Positions 46,685 through 55,913 of a stretch of DNA of 64,000 bases are shown here, in pieces. A program made the translations under genes and the position numbers. The notes under the pieces were generated by a model. That model searched no databases. It had not been told where the DNA came from and saw only the letters and a program-made list of their open reading frames with translations. Within the stretch, counting starts at the first letter, position 1; each line of letters begins with the position of its first letter. Source of the DNA: Gammaproteobacteria bacterium (GTDB lineage Bacteria > Pseudomonadota > Gammaproteobacteria > GCA-001735895); contig JAOTYD010000012.1 of NCBI GenBank assembly GCA_029862005.1, forward strand, positions 1-64,000. The letters run 5' to 3'.

Positions 46685-47085
46685 GTACCGGTATCGAAAA
46701 ATACATGGCCACCGAACTTGTCAGCTTTGCGCCCGACGATGATATTATTCATGCCATGCGTGTTTTGCTGGATAAGCATTTATCGGGTGCGCCGGTGCTT
46801 GATCAGGGCGGGCAGATGGTAGGAATTTTGTCGCAAAAGGATTGCCTGGCGATTGTTTACCAGGCCGCTTATCACCAGGACTGGGGCGGTAAGGTCGAGC
46901 AGTACATGAGCCGCGAAGTGGAACATATCGACGTCGAAACTACCATCTACGATGCCGCCGATAAATTCCTGCACTCGAGTTATCGTCGTTTTCCGGTATT
47001 GCGTGACGGGCAACTGGTCGGCCAGATAAGTCGGCACGATATCATGCGCGCGCTGGACGAAAACTACCTGCGCGACGCGCTTTGA
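46681..47085 (+). CDS. CBS-domain protein coupled to the nqr operon
   Basis: 134 residues from ATG at 46681, overlapping the nqrM stop (ATGA). Two CBS motifs: YMATELVSFAPDDDIIHAMRVLLDKHLSGAPVLDQGGQMVGILSQKDCL and YMSREVEHIDVETTIYDAADKFLHSSYRRFPVLRDGQLVGQISRHDIMRAL. CBS pairs bind adenosyl ligands. Tight coupling to nqrM suggests a sensor of the NADH/ATP state for the pump, but no direct evidence. Its last 22 bases overlap the 3' end of the convergent kinase gene. Confidence 0.9.
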   Translation: MSTGIEKYMATELVSFAPDDDIIHAMRVLLDKHLSGAPVLDQGGQMVGILSQKDCLAIVYQAAYHQDWGGKVEQYMSREVEHIDVETTIYDAADKFLHSSYRRFPVLRDGQLVGQISRHDIMRALDENYLRDAL

Positions 47086-48875
47086 AATTCACTTGCAGCA
47101 TATCGTGCGTCGGGGATTTTTGACTGCGCGTCTCCCGGTATATCTAAATCGGGTTTCACCGGCAGTGTAAACATGATCGAGCAACCCTGCTGGTCACCGG
47201 CAGACTCCACGACGATACTCCCTCCATGAGCTTCGATTATTCGTTGCACCAGCGACATACCGATACCGGTCCCGTCGATTTCCGGATTAAGACGTTCAAA
47301 CAAATTAAAGATGCGGTCATGGTACTTTGGATCGATACCGATTCCGTTGTCCTCAACCCTGCAGATAACATCGCTATCATTTTGGACCGCGCTTATCCTG
47401 ATGCGGGGTACCGGTTGATCACCCATGAATTTTATCGAGTTTTCAATCAGATTCTGAAAGACTTCTAACAGGCGTAAACGATCTCCCCAAAATCGCGGCA
47501 TATCGGTGTCTATATCGAGTTCGACACCCCGGTTATCCAGCTTTTTCTGAACAGTTTCAACGGCCTGTTTTACCAGGTCGGTAAGTGAACCAGTCTCGGG
47601 AGGATTGACGATACGGCCTATCCGGCTTAATTCAAGTAATCCATCGAGGAGCTCTCCCATGCGATTAGCCGCCAGGGTGATCTGATTCAGATCGTTGTTT
47701 ATTTGCTTGGAGTCATTGGCGGCTATCGCTTTTTGTAACAGGCCGATGAATCCGTTAATCGTTACCAGCGGCGTTTTCAGATCGTGCGAAGCCGTATATA
47801 CAAATCGCTCGAGTTCAGCATTCTTGACTTCGAGTTCAGTAGTTAAGATTTCCTGTTCTTTGCGGATCGCTTCCTCGGAAGTGATATTGCGAACGATGCA
47901 GAGCACTTCGTCATCGCGGTATTTGACAATGCGCGCTTCGTATACCTGATTGGATTGGGGTAATTCTATTGCATAGATGTAGGTCCCGGCAGTCGTTAGC
48001 CCAATTTTAACTGCTTGTATTAGTCCCCGTTGCACCTCAATAGGGATCGATAACTCGTTCAGGAATTTGCCAACAATATTATCGTCTGCAATTTCCAGTA
48101 TTGTGTGACTGCCGATGGCCCCCAGGATCTTCCCATCAGAGTTCAGGCGCAGTACCGAATCGGGGAGTGCCTTTAGCAGGTTGTTCAGTTGTTGTTGGCT
48201 ATGCAGCAATTGCTGCTCAGATGAATGCAGCTCGGTAAGTGAACGATTGATCGAGTTCAGAGCCCACCGAATTAAAAAATAACTCAGCAATGCAAGTGTG
48301 ATCAGAAAGGCCACCAGACTCCAATTGTCGCGACGGCTAACTAAATCCAGTCGTTTAACCTGTTCCTTGTACTTAAGATCATGGGATCTCTCGAATTGCT
48401 CCACGCTCAACATCAGACCTTGAAGCATTAATCGTGCGTGAGCGAAAGCGTCGCTATTAACCGGATTACTTTCCGGTTGAGGTAAAAACAGTCGGTCGAG
48501 CTGAGATCCCAGCTTTATTGAAAGCGGATCAGCCGAGCCGAGTTTATTTTGCAGTTCGATAACATTCCCGAGATGGATTTGAAGTCTGTGCAGTGAAATT
48601 GCCGGGTTAAATCGGCCTCCGTATAAATCCTGGGAATGTATTCCTGATTTCGTGCCCGTTAACATTAGTTGTGCCAGGTAAAGTTGCATATTAGCCAGCT
48701 CTTCCTTCATTTTTACGCTATTTACAATGATGAGCTGGTGAATCGCGATCTCATCAGATATCTCGAGTTGGCTTCTTTCCTGCCATAAAACCGTGGCAAT
48801 CGCGCTGGCCAGAATAAATAGTGTGATCCCCATAAACTGGGTCAGCCGTTTTATGGATAATAATTTTGTCGGCAC
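47064..48875 (-). CDS. Sensor histidine kinase with PAS-like domain
   Basis: 603 residues. N-terminal TM (FMGITLFILASAIATVLW), a periplasmic helical domain of ~160 residues, TM2 (LVAFLITLALLSYFLIRWAL), a coiled-coil linker rich in Gln, a PAS-like part (LKALPDSVLRLNSDGKILGAIGSH), phospho-acceptor His in ASHDLKTPLVTINGF, and HATPase with ENSIKFMG, VEDNGIGID and GTGIGMSLVQRIIEAHGG. No response regulator gene is adjacent. It lies 9 bases after the PhnD-like gene, suggesting that protein senses the ligand for it. Confidence 0.92.
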   Translation of the reverse strand: MPTKLLSIKRLTQFMGITLFILASAIATVLWQERSQLEISDEIAIHQLIIVNSVKMKEELANMQLYLAQLMLTGTKSGIHSQDLYGGRFNPAISLHRLQIHLGNVIELQNKLGSADPLSIKLGSQLDRLFLPQPESNPVNSDAFAHARLMLQGLMLSVEQFERSHDLKYKEQVKRLDLVSRRDNWSLVAFLITLALLSYFLIRWALNSINRSLTELHSSEQQLLHSQQQLNNLLKALPDSVLRLNSDGKILGAIGSHTILEIADDNIVGKFLNELSIPIEVQRGLIQAVKIGLTTAGTYIYAIELPQSNQVYEARIVKYRDDEVLCIVRNITSEEAIRKEQEILTTELEVKNAELERFVYTASHDLKTPLVTINGFIGLLQKAIAANDSKQINNDLNQITLAANRMGELLDGLLELSRIGRIVNPPETGSLTDLVKQAVETVQKKLDNRGVELDIDTDMPRFWGDRLRLLEVFQNLIENSIKFMGDQPVPRIRISAVQNDSDVICRVEDNGIGIDPKYHDRIFNLFERLNPEIDGTGIGMSLVQRIIEAHGGSIVVESAGDQQGCSIMFTLPVKPDLDIPGDAQSKIPDARYAASEFQSASRR

Positions 48876-48884
48876 TGGAGGCCC

Positions 48885-49826
48885 CTAGTTTGGCTTGTCT
48901 GTATCTAACAAAGCTTCACTGTTCCTGGCAATTGTTGACAGCGAGTCAAAATATTCCGGATCCGCCGGTATGTATCCTATCGCGTTTAAGTGTTGTAGAA
49001 CGATAGCGTGATCTGCATTGTCAGGCGATAGTTGCAAAAATGCGTTGCGAACTCTCAAATTGAAGCTATCGATAAATTTTCGATGCGTAGCCCAGACATA
49101 GTTTGCGTATGGCGGCGTTTCCCACAAGATCCGGATTTCATTGGACCTGATCAGTTTACTATCCATCAGGGAACGAATCGTTGTTGCATTAACAACACCG
49201 ACATCAACTATGCCGTCTCGCACCCAATAGGCAGTTTTGTCGTGTGAGCCCGAGTATTGAACCGAGCTGAAAAACGATTCCGGATGAATGTTTTTCTGTT
49301 GCAGAAAGTATCGCGGCATCAGGTGACCGGATGTCGACAGGCGTGAACCGAAGGCAATTCCTTTGCCCTCTAGGCTTTCCAGTGTCTGCGCCGGGCTTTC
49401 TGTATTTACTATGAACAGGCTGGTAAAGCGAGTGTCAACCAGGCGCATTACCAGCGGTACTGCATGATCATTTTGCCGGGCTTTGATGAAACTGTAGCCG
49501 CCAAAATATGCGAGATCGATTTTTTGCTCATGAAAAAGTTTCAGCATTTCCTCGTAGGATTTTGGCACAATCAATTCGCAGCGTAGCTGTAAATAATTTG
49601 AAAGATAATCTAGTACCGGCTCAAACCGCTTTTTAAGCATTTCTGGATTTTGGTTCGGTAAAACACCGATACGCAGAATAGCAGGGGGCTCAGTCATGCC
49701 AGTAGAGGACTCATTGACATCAGGCATAAATAAAAGTATGCCAATGATCAGGGCCGATATAACGGTCAAACTCAAAACCGTTTTAAAAGTTCTCTTTATT
49801 GGATTACCTGATTTATTCGGTTGCAT
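48885..49826 (-). CDS. Membrane-anchored PhnD-like binding protein (kinase partner)
   Basis: 313 residues. A single N-terminal transmembrane segment (TVLSLTVISALIIGILLFM) without a cleavage site suggests it is anchored. Core: LRIGVLPNQNPEMLKKRFEPVLDYLSNYL, ELIVPKSYEEMLKLFHEQKIDLAYFGGYSFI, EGKGIAFGSRLSTSGHLMPRYFLQQK, the PhnD/SsuA-like phosphate/phosphonate binding fold. No phnC or phnE genes nearby, so it is more likely a sensory protein than a transporter subunit. First gene of a two-gene operon with the kinase. Confidence 0.85.
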   Translation of the reverse strand: MQPNKSGNPIKRTFKTVLSLTVISALIIGILLFMPDVNESSTGMTEPPAILRIGVLPNQNPEMLKKRFEPVLDYLSNYLQLRCELIVPKSYEEMLKLFHEQKIDLAYFGGYSFIKARQNDHAVPLVMRLVDTRFTSLFIVNTESPAQTLESLEGKGIAFGSRLSTSGHLMPRYFLQQKNIHPESFFSSVQYSGSHDKTAYWVRDGIVDVGVVNATTIRSLMDSKLIRSNEIRILWETPPYANYVWATHRKFIDSFNLRVRNAFLQLSPDNADHAIVLQHLNAIGYIPADPEYFDSLSTIARNSEALLDTDKPN

Positions 49827-49953
49827 TAATTATCAGGAGTCTATTTTGTATCGACCTTAGATGGAAACGAAACAGCGGATATTGTAGCAGGGGACCGCGG
49901 CCCGCGTTAATTATTATGCCTGGGCGTCGAGGTAATTTTTGCTCCTCTTTTAA

Positions 49954-51156
49954 TCAGGTTAAAGCCTGGTAGACCGCATCACGAAAATCCTTTCTGCCGG
50001 CGTGATGCAGCGACGGCATGTATTGTTGCATCAGGATTGCAACCAACGCCTGCTCCGGATCCACCCAGCAGTAAGTGTCTGCCAGACCTCCCCAGCCAAA
50101 ATCACCACGCGAACCCGACGCGGCTGTGGCCGACGGGTCCATGTTGATGGCGTAGCCGAGGCCGAAACCATAACCCCGAAAAGGCCCGGGTGCGACGCCG
50201 TTGAAGCTGAGCGGCAGCAGGTTCTCGGGGAGCTGGTTCCTGGTCATCATGGCCACCGTCTCTGCCGCTAGGATACGCTGCCCGTCCATTTTCCCGCGAT
50301 TCAACATCATCTGCGCAAAGCGCCAGTAGTCGTTCGCCGTCGATACCAGGCCGGCGCCACCGGAGTGCAGTCGTACGGGAATGCCTGAAATTGACGAGAT
50401 AAAAGGAGACCGATCGTTGGTTTCGAGCTGTGCCAGGGGATTATCTTCGTGGTAGCCATACAGGGTAGCAAGGCGATCGATCTGGTCGGCGCTCACCTCG
50501 AACGCGGTATCAACCATTTGCAGCGGATCAAAAATAGTGGATTGCAGGTAATCGGCAAACGGCATATCGCTGATCAGTTCGACGAGGTAGGCGCAGACGT
50601 CGGTCGCGATACTGTAATGCCACAGCGTACCCGGTTGGGCAACGAGCGGAAATTCGAGCACCTTTTGCATAACCTGTTGCAGCGTCTGATCCTGGATGCG
50701 CTGGCGCCAGACTTCGGCATAAAGCTTGTCGACCGGGGACGTTTCCGGTTCGAAGCCGTAACTGAAACCTGCTGTATGAGTCAATAGTTGACGAATCGTA
50801 ATATCCGAATCGAGCTTGCCCTGCCCATAAACTTCGAGTTTGCCGAGTGCGGGGATCCAGCGTTTCGCGGCATCGTCGAGCCCAAGATCGCCCCGCTCAA
50901 ACAGTGTCATCAAGGCCACACTGGTGATCGGTTTGGTCATGGAGTAAATTCGGAAGATTGTATTCTCGCGAATCGGGGTAGCGCTTTCGATATCGGCATA
51001 ACCGCGGCCGGAAATTTGTACGATTTCGCCGCCGCGACTGACCAGCGTCAACATACCGGCCGATTTGCCGTCAGCGATATAGGTTTCCATGAGTTCCTCG
51101 ATGCGCTGGAGACCCCTGGGAGAGAATTTCGGGTGGCTGGTTGCCGGTTTTGTCAT
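49954..51156 (-). CDS. Serine hydrolase, beta-lactamase (class C) family
   Basis: 400 residues. SxxK motif SMTK near residue 80; tyrosine motif YSIATDVCAY; the third motif region near the end (DFGWGGLADTYCWVD). It has no signal peptide, so it is cytoplasmic. Family members include EstB-like esterases and D-aminopeptidases. Overlaps the aminotransferase stop by 4 bases (ATGA), so the pair are co-translated. Last gene of the operon that begins at 54292. Confidence 0.85.
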   Translation of the reverse strand: MTKPATSHPKFSPRGLQRIEELMETYIADGKSAGMLTLVSRGGEIVQISGRGYADIESATPIRENTIFRIYSMTKPITSVALMTLFERGDLGLDDAAKRWIPALGKLEVYGQGKLDSDITIRQLLTHTAGFSYGFEPETSPVDKLYAEVWRQRIQDQTLQQVMQKVLEFPLVAQPGTLWHYSIATDVCAYLVELISDMPFADYLQSTIFDPLQMVDTAFEVSADQIDRLATLYGYHEDNPLAQLETNDRSPFISSISGIPVRLHSGGAGLVSTANDYWRFAQMMLNRGKMDGQRILAAETVAMMTRNQLPENLLPLSFNGVAPGPFRGYGFGLGYAINMDPSATAASGSRGDFGWGGLADTYCWVDPEQALVAILMQQYMPSLHHAGRKDFRDAVYQALT

Positions 51157-52442
51157 GGTGCGAATTTTTTCAGGGCGACATCGATCGCCTTCAGCGTGAT
51201 GTCGGCATCGGCCCGTGAAAAAGGCAACGGCGGGCGCAACTTCAGAACCTGGCCGAAACGACCCGAGGTGCCGGTAATCACCCCCTGCTCGACGATCAGG
51301 CTACCGAGGTGACGCATCTGCCCTGCAGGCATCGGCGCCCTGGTTTCAGGGTCGGTAACCATGTCGAGTCCCCAGAAGAGACCGCGCCCCTGGACATCCC
51401 CGATACGGCTATGGTTGTTGGCAAGTTCACGCAAACCGGCCTCGAGGTAAGCACCGGTGCTCGCGGCATTTTGCAACAAGCCTTCCTCTTCGATGACCTC
51501 GATCACAGCCTTTCCCACCGCGGCTGAAACCGGGTTGCCACCGAAGGTATTGAAGTAATGGTATTGCTGCGAGTAGTCATCGATGATTTCGCGCCGGGTC
51601 GACATCAACGACAGTGGATGACCAGCACCCATGGGTTTGCCACAGGTCAGGAAATCGGGTTTGAATCCATAGACATTGCAGGTCCACCAGTCCCGGCCGC
51701 TGCGGCAATATCCGGATTGAACCTCGTCGGCAATGACCAGGCCACCGCGTTTTCGCACTTCCTGGCAAAGCCCGAGCACGTAATCATCCGGTGCCACCAG
51801 CGGACCGTTGGAATCCCAGACCAGGTCGATCATGACCGCGGCCGGTTTGTGGCCCCGCTGTTCCAGCTTGTCGAGTTCCTGCCGTGCCTGTTCAAGGTAT
51901 TTTTCTCCTGCCTGCGCATCCTCGCGTCGGTATGGACCGCGGTACAGGTTGGGTGGCTCGATCACGGCAAGCCAGTCCGGTCTGTCCTGTGGTAGATAAC
52001 TGTCAGTCGAGAGCCTGCGCGTCAGTTCCGAGACACCGTGGTAGGATGCCTCGGTAACCACAACACCCTGATTGCCAGTGACGTGGCGCGCGATTTGCAC
52101 CGCCAGATCATTGGACTCACTCCCGGTGCAGGTAAATATGCAGGTGTCGATCTCGGCGGGTAGCCTTTCGACCAGCATCTCGCCGAGTTCGACAATACCC
52201 GCATGCAGGTAACGCGTATGGGTATTTAACGTGGCAGCCTGTTTGCAAAGTGCTTCAACCACTCGCGGGTGGCAGTGACCGACCGAGACGACATTGTTAT
52301 AGCAATCGACGTATTGCCTGCCGTCGGCATCCCACAGGGAAGTACCCGCACCGCGCACGAGGTGCAGGGGTTCGTCGTAGAAATTTTGATAGGTGGGGCC
52401 GAGGGTTGCCTTGCGCCTCTTCAGCAGGTTCCGGTCGTTCAT
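51153..52442 (-). CDS. Class III aminotransferase (PLP)
   Basis: 429 residues. Motifs: [59 protein letters not shown] and PLP-lysine [12 protein letters not shown]. Layout near AGXT2/ethanolamine-phosphate phospho-lyase and other omega-amino transaminases. The substrate could be an omega-amino acid or amino alcohol. 23 bases after the MBL gene; ATGA overlap with the next. Confidence 0.88.
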   Translation of the reverse strand: MNDRNLLKRRKATLGPTYQNFYDEPLHLVRGAGTSLWDADGRQYVDCYNNVVSVGHCHPRVVEALCKQAATLNTHTRYLHAGIVELGEMLVERLPAEIDTCIFTCTGSESNDLAVQIARHVTGNQGVVVTEASYHGVSELTRRLSTDSYLPQDRPDWLAVIEPPNLYRGPYRREDAQAGEKYLEQARQELDKLEQRGHKPAAVMIDLVWDSNGPLVAPDDYVLGLCQEVRKRGGLVIADEVQSGYCRSGRDWWTCNVYGFKPDFLTCGKPMGAGHPLSLMSTRREIIDDYSQQYHYFNTFGGNPVSAAVGKAVIEVIEEEGLLQNAASTGAYLEAGLRELANNHSRIGDVQGRGLFWGLDMVTDPETRAPMPAGQMRHLGSLIVEQGVITGTSGRFGQVLKLRPPLPFSRADADITLKAIDVALKKFAP

Positions 52443-52465
52443 GTTCGGTATTCGGTTTTTTACGG

Positions 52466-53350
52466 TCAGTCGATTTCGATCCGGGTCTCACCACCAAGCA
52501 CCGGCTTGTTTAAATGGATGCGCATTCCTTCGGCGGCGCAAATGCTGCGGGCGGGTGCCCGGTGAGACTTGAGGTACTTTTCGTTTTCGATCTGAATTTC
52601 ATCGAGGTCTGAATCGCTACGATCAGGATCATGATGAAACATGACAAGTGCGCCGACCTCGGCGTCGGTAGCCAGTTGGCGCACCTGTGAAATCAACGAA
52701 TGCCCCCAACCGTGCTTGTGCGGCATATCGTTCTCGGTATATTGCGCATCATGGATCAAAACATCGACCCCGTGCAGGTAATCGACCCACTGGTCGTAGT
52801 TGGTGCTCGGTGCATAAGGTGGGTCGAGCTCATTGTCCGTGACATAGGCACAGGTTACGCCGTTTTCGGTAATCTTGTAAGCAACCCCGCCGCCGGGATG
52901 GTTGAGTGCCTGCGTGATTAACTCGATTCCCTCACTTTCGTAAAGCTCGCTCTCGATTCCCTTGAACCTGGGAACGTGGATCGAGGGCAGGTCCTCTATC
53001 CTGACCGGAAAGTGGGTGCCGTCCATTTGTTGAAACAGGGTGCTTAGCAGTTTACGCCCGGATTCGACGCTGATATAAACATTGATAATCCGGTCGGGCT
53101 GATAAATCGGCTCGAAAAACGGGTAGCCCTGAACGTGATCCCAGTGGCCATGTGATAACAGGATATTGGCGGGCATCGTTTTTTTTGCGAGCTTCTGTCC
53201 CAGTAAACGAATACCGGTGCCAGCATCGAGGATCAGGTCATGGCCGTTTTCGAGCTCGATGTGAACGCAGGAGGTATTGCCACCATACCTGGCGGTATTT
53301 GGACCGGGGACCGCGGTCGAGCCGCGCACCCCGTAAAATGTGATGATCAC
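52466..53350 (-). CDS. Metallo-beta-lactamase fold hydrolase
   Basis: 294 residues, GTG start at 53350 with AGGAG upstream. Zinc motif SHGHWDHVQG, a second His in LNHPGGG, and an Asp in IHDAQYTE, plus FHHDPDRSD. The family includes phosphodiesterases, ribonuclease Z-like and PhnP-type cyclic phosphate hydrolases. An opening VRGSTAVPGPNTARYGGNTSCV is usual for PhnP/MBL anti-anti sigma neighbours. Function unknown; neighbour of an aminotransferase. Confidence 0.85.
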   Translation of the reverse strand: MIITFYGVRGSTAVPGPNTARYGGNTSCVHIELENGHDLILDAGTGIRLLGQKLAKKTMPANILLSHGHWDHVQGYPFFEPIYQPDRIINVYISVESGRKLLSTLFQQMDGTHFPVRIEDLPSIHVPRFKGIESELYESEGIELITQALNHPGGGVAYKITENGVTCAYVTDNELDPPYAPSTNYDQWVDYLHGVDVLIHDAQYTENDMPHKHGWGHSLISQVRQLATDAEVGALVMFHHDPDRSDSDLDEIQIENEKYLKSHRAPARSICAAEGMRIHLNKPVLGGETRIEID

Positions 53351-53362
53351 TTCAGGCTCCTG

Positions 53363-54292
53363 TTAATAGGACTCTTCCACGTTGACGGAATTGTTAACAT
53401 CGGCAACCTCAGTTTCATCGTCGGGATTTACCAGCATTAATCCGAGCAACATAACGATAACCGACAGCCAGACCCAGATGCTATGTTGTTCGGAAAATAT
53501 CATGATACCCCAGATTACCCCTGAAATCGTCACCGCGTATGCGCACTGGCTCGCAAAAACAGGCCCCGAGATTTTGATCGAGTAAAAGAACATCGCGTAG
53601 GCAAGCCCGCTGCCAATGGCAATACCGGCTATTGCAAGTCCGGCATCGGTGGCAAGCCAGGTCCAGGATTCATCGACACCCAGGAAGATCGCAAGCGGGA
53701 ACTGAATCGCAGCGGCCACCAGGTTCGAACCTAATAACAGTTCGCGCACGTCGGTGCCCGGGACGATGCCTTTGCTGATGTAAACGTTTTCGACCGCATA
53801 GAGGATTGCACAAACGATAACCAGCAGGATCCAGAAGCTCGCATCATCGGTGCTGAGTCCCTGGTCTGGAATCACCAGCAGCAAGATCGCGATCATGCCG
53901 AGCACGATTCCCGAAAGGCGTCTTGCTACCACTGATTCGAAACGCAGCACCAGCATGATGGCGTAGGTGAACAGGGGCACTGTGGAAACTGTAATCGACA
54001 GGATACCCGCGGAAAGATGGGGTGCGGCATTGTAATAAAGCAGGTTGGGCACGGTAATCCCAACAATGGCCAGCACAACGTAGTAATGCATGTTCTTGAA
54101 ATTGAAAAGCGTGATTCCCGAAACCAGGCAAACCACCAGGAAGAACGCTGCAGTTAGCACCACCTGCCAGGCGGAGAGGCCAAGCGGGTGGGCGCCCTGG
54201 GCGGTCGCAATCAGCGTCAGTGAAAATACGAGCCCCCAGATTATGCCGGCGGCCAGGATAAGGAAGTATGGAAATAGTCGATGTTCGGTCAT
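53363..54292 (-). CDS. DMT/EamA family transporter
   Basis: 309 residues, ten membrane segments; starts FLILAAGIIWGLVFSLTLIATAQGAHP, with a second repeat (LAIAGIAIGSGLAYAMFFYSIKI). Leads the four-gene operon with 12 bases to the MBL gene. Probably exports or imports a substrate of the operon's aminotransferase. A second EamA protein is at 36115. Confidence 0.85.
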   Translation of the reverse strand: MTEHRLFPYFLILAAGIIWGLVFSLTLIATAQGAHPLGLSAWQVVLTAAFFLVVCLVSGITLFNFKNMHYYVVLAIVGITVPNLLYYNAAPHLSAGILSITVSTVPLFTYAIMLVLRFESVVARRLSGIVLGMIAILLLVIPDQGLSTDDASFWILLVIVCAILYAVENVYISKGIVPGTDVRELLLGSNLVAAAIQFPLAIFLGVDESWTWLATDAGLAIAGIAIGSGLAYAMFFYSIKISGPVFASQCAYAVTISGVIWGIMIFSEQHSIWVWLSVIVMLLGLMLVNPDDETEVADVNNSVNVEESY

Positions 54293-54476
54293 ACTGCCGA
54301 TCAGTCCCGTCCTGGCCCGTGAATGCAGGGATTATAAGTATCAAAGCAGTTCACTGAAATGGTTATTTTTATTGAAAGTGCCGACATTAGCCCAATATAA
54401 AAAATCCTTGCAGTTAAATTTGCTTCACGGCACATTTTACATCCGTTAAAATTATCGCTTAACTCAGGAACGCTTC

Positions 54477-55907
54477 ATGATGGATCACCTCAAGTTTTAT
54501 ATCGACGGCGAATGGGTAGACCCGGTCACACCGGCAACCATCGATGTGATCAATCCTGCGACGGAAAAACCCTTTACCCAAATCAGCGCCGGTAGTCCTG
54601 CCGATGTCGATCGAGCCGTGGCCGCCGCGCGCAAGGCTTTTATCGAATATTCTCAATGGAACGTCCAGCAACGGCTCGAGTTGCTGGAGAAAATCCGCGT
54701 GGTTTATAAAGACTATTTTGACGATATCGCACAGGCAATATCCGACGAAATGGGAGCGCCCGTGGACCTGGCCCGCGGGTCGCAGGCCAAGCTCGGAGCG
54801 GGCCATATAAAAAGCGCGATCAAGGCGCTGCTGAATTTCACCTTCGAAACCATCGAAGACGATATGATTCTGCGTTACGAGCCGATTGGTGTCTGCGGCA
54901 TGATTACGCCCTGGAACTGGCCCATGAACCAGGTCGCCGCCAAGGTGATTCCAGCCCTCGCCGCGGGTTGCACCATGATATTAAAGCCCAGCGAGGAATC
55001 GCCGCTCGATGCGATGATTTTTGCCGAGGCACTGCATCAGTCGGGCGTACCCGCGGGTGTATTTAACCTGGTGAATGGCTACGGTCCCGTGGTCGGCGAG
55101 GCAATGTCGAGCCACCCCGGTATCGACATGATGTCGTTCACTGGTTCAACCCGCGGTGGCATCGCGGTAGCCAAAGCCGCTGCCGATTCCGTCAAGCGCG
55201 TAAGCCAGGAGCTCGGCGGCAAGTCAGCTAACGTGATCCTGAAGGACATGGATATTTTCAAGGCGGTTACCGAAGGTGTGCATTACATGATGAACAACAG
55301 TGGCCAGTCCTGTAACGCGCCGACTCGTATGATAGTGCCGAACATTGATATGCATGTCGCCATCGAGGCAGCGAAAGTGGCTGCCGAAAGCATTGGTGTC
55401 GATGACCCGAAGAAGCACGGTGAGCATATTGGCCCGGTGGTTAATCAAACCCAGTTCGATAAAATTCAGGCGCTGATCCAGCAGGGTATCGACGAGGGAG
55501 CCACACTGGTGACCGGCGGTACCGGGCGACCGGATCATTTGCCGACTGGTTATTATGTCAAGCCGACCGTGTTCGCCAATGTCGATAACCACATGACCAT
55601 CGCACGCGAGGAAATTTTCGGCCCGGTGCTCGTCATCATTGGTTACGATACCGAGGATGAGGCGGTCGAAATTGCCAACGATACCGAATATGGGCTGGCA
55701 GCCTACGTTTGCTCAACCGAAACCGAGCGGGCCAAGATGGTAGCCCGGCGATTGCGCGCGGGGCAGGTCGCGATCAACTATGTCGGTGGTACCAGCGATA
55801 CACCGTTTGGTGGTTACAAGCAGTCCGGTAATGGTCGTGAGAAAGGCAAATGGGGGCTGATGGAATTTCTGGAGCTGAAAGCGATTACCGGAGCGAGAAC
55901 CGCCTAG
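54477..55907 (+). CDS. Aldehyde dehydrogenase family protein (betaine-aldehyde-like)
   Basis: 476 residues; two ATG in tandem, AGGAACG upstream. NAD-binding FTGSTRGG and MITPWNWPMNQ, catalytic Glu in ELGGKSAN, catalytic Cys in NSGQSCNAP. C-terminal GGYKQSGNGREKGKWGL is the usual end. Many NAD aldehyde dehydrogenases of osmolyte paths look like this; trimethylaminobutyraldehyde or betaine aldehyde is plausible here. Substrate not shown. The SDR gene follows 6 bases later. Confidence 0.87.
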   Translation: MMDHLKFYIDGEWVDPVTPATIDVINPATEKPFTQISAGSPADVDRAVAAARKAFIEYSQWNVQQRLELLEKIRVVYKDYFDDIAQAISDEMGAPVDLARGSQAKLGAGHIKSAIKALLNFTFETIEDDMILRYEPIGVCGMITPWNWPMNQVAAKVIPALAAGCTMILKPSEESPLDAMIFAEALHQSGVPAGVFNLVNGYGPVVGEAMSSHPGIDMMSFTGSTRGGIAVAKAAADSVKRVSQELGGKSANVILKDMDIFKAVTEGVHYMMNNSGQSCNAPTRMIVPNIDMHVAIEAAKVAAESIGVDDPKKHGEHIGPVVNQTQFDKIQALIQQGIDEGATLVTGGTGRPDHLPTGYYVKPTVFANVDNHMTIAREEIFGPVLVIIGYDTEDEAVEIANDTEYGLAAYVCSTETERAKMVARRLRAGQVAINYVGGTSDTPFGGYKQSGNGREKGKWGLMEFLELKAITGARTA

Positions 55908-55913
55908 TTTCGG

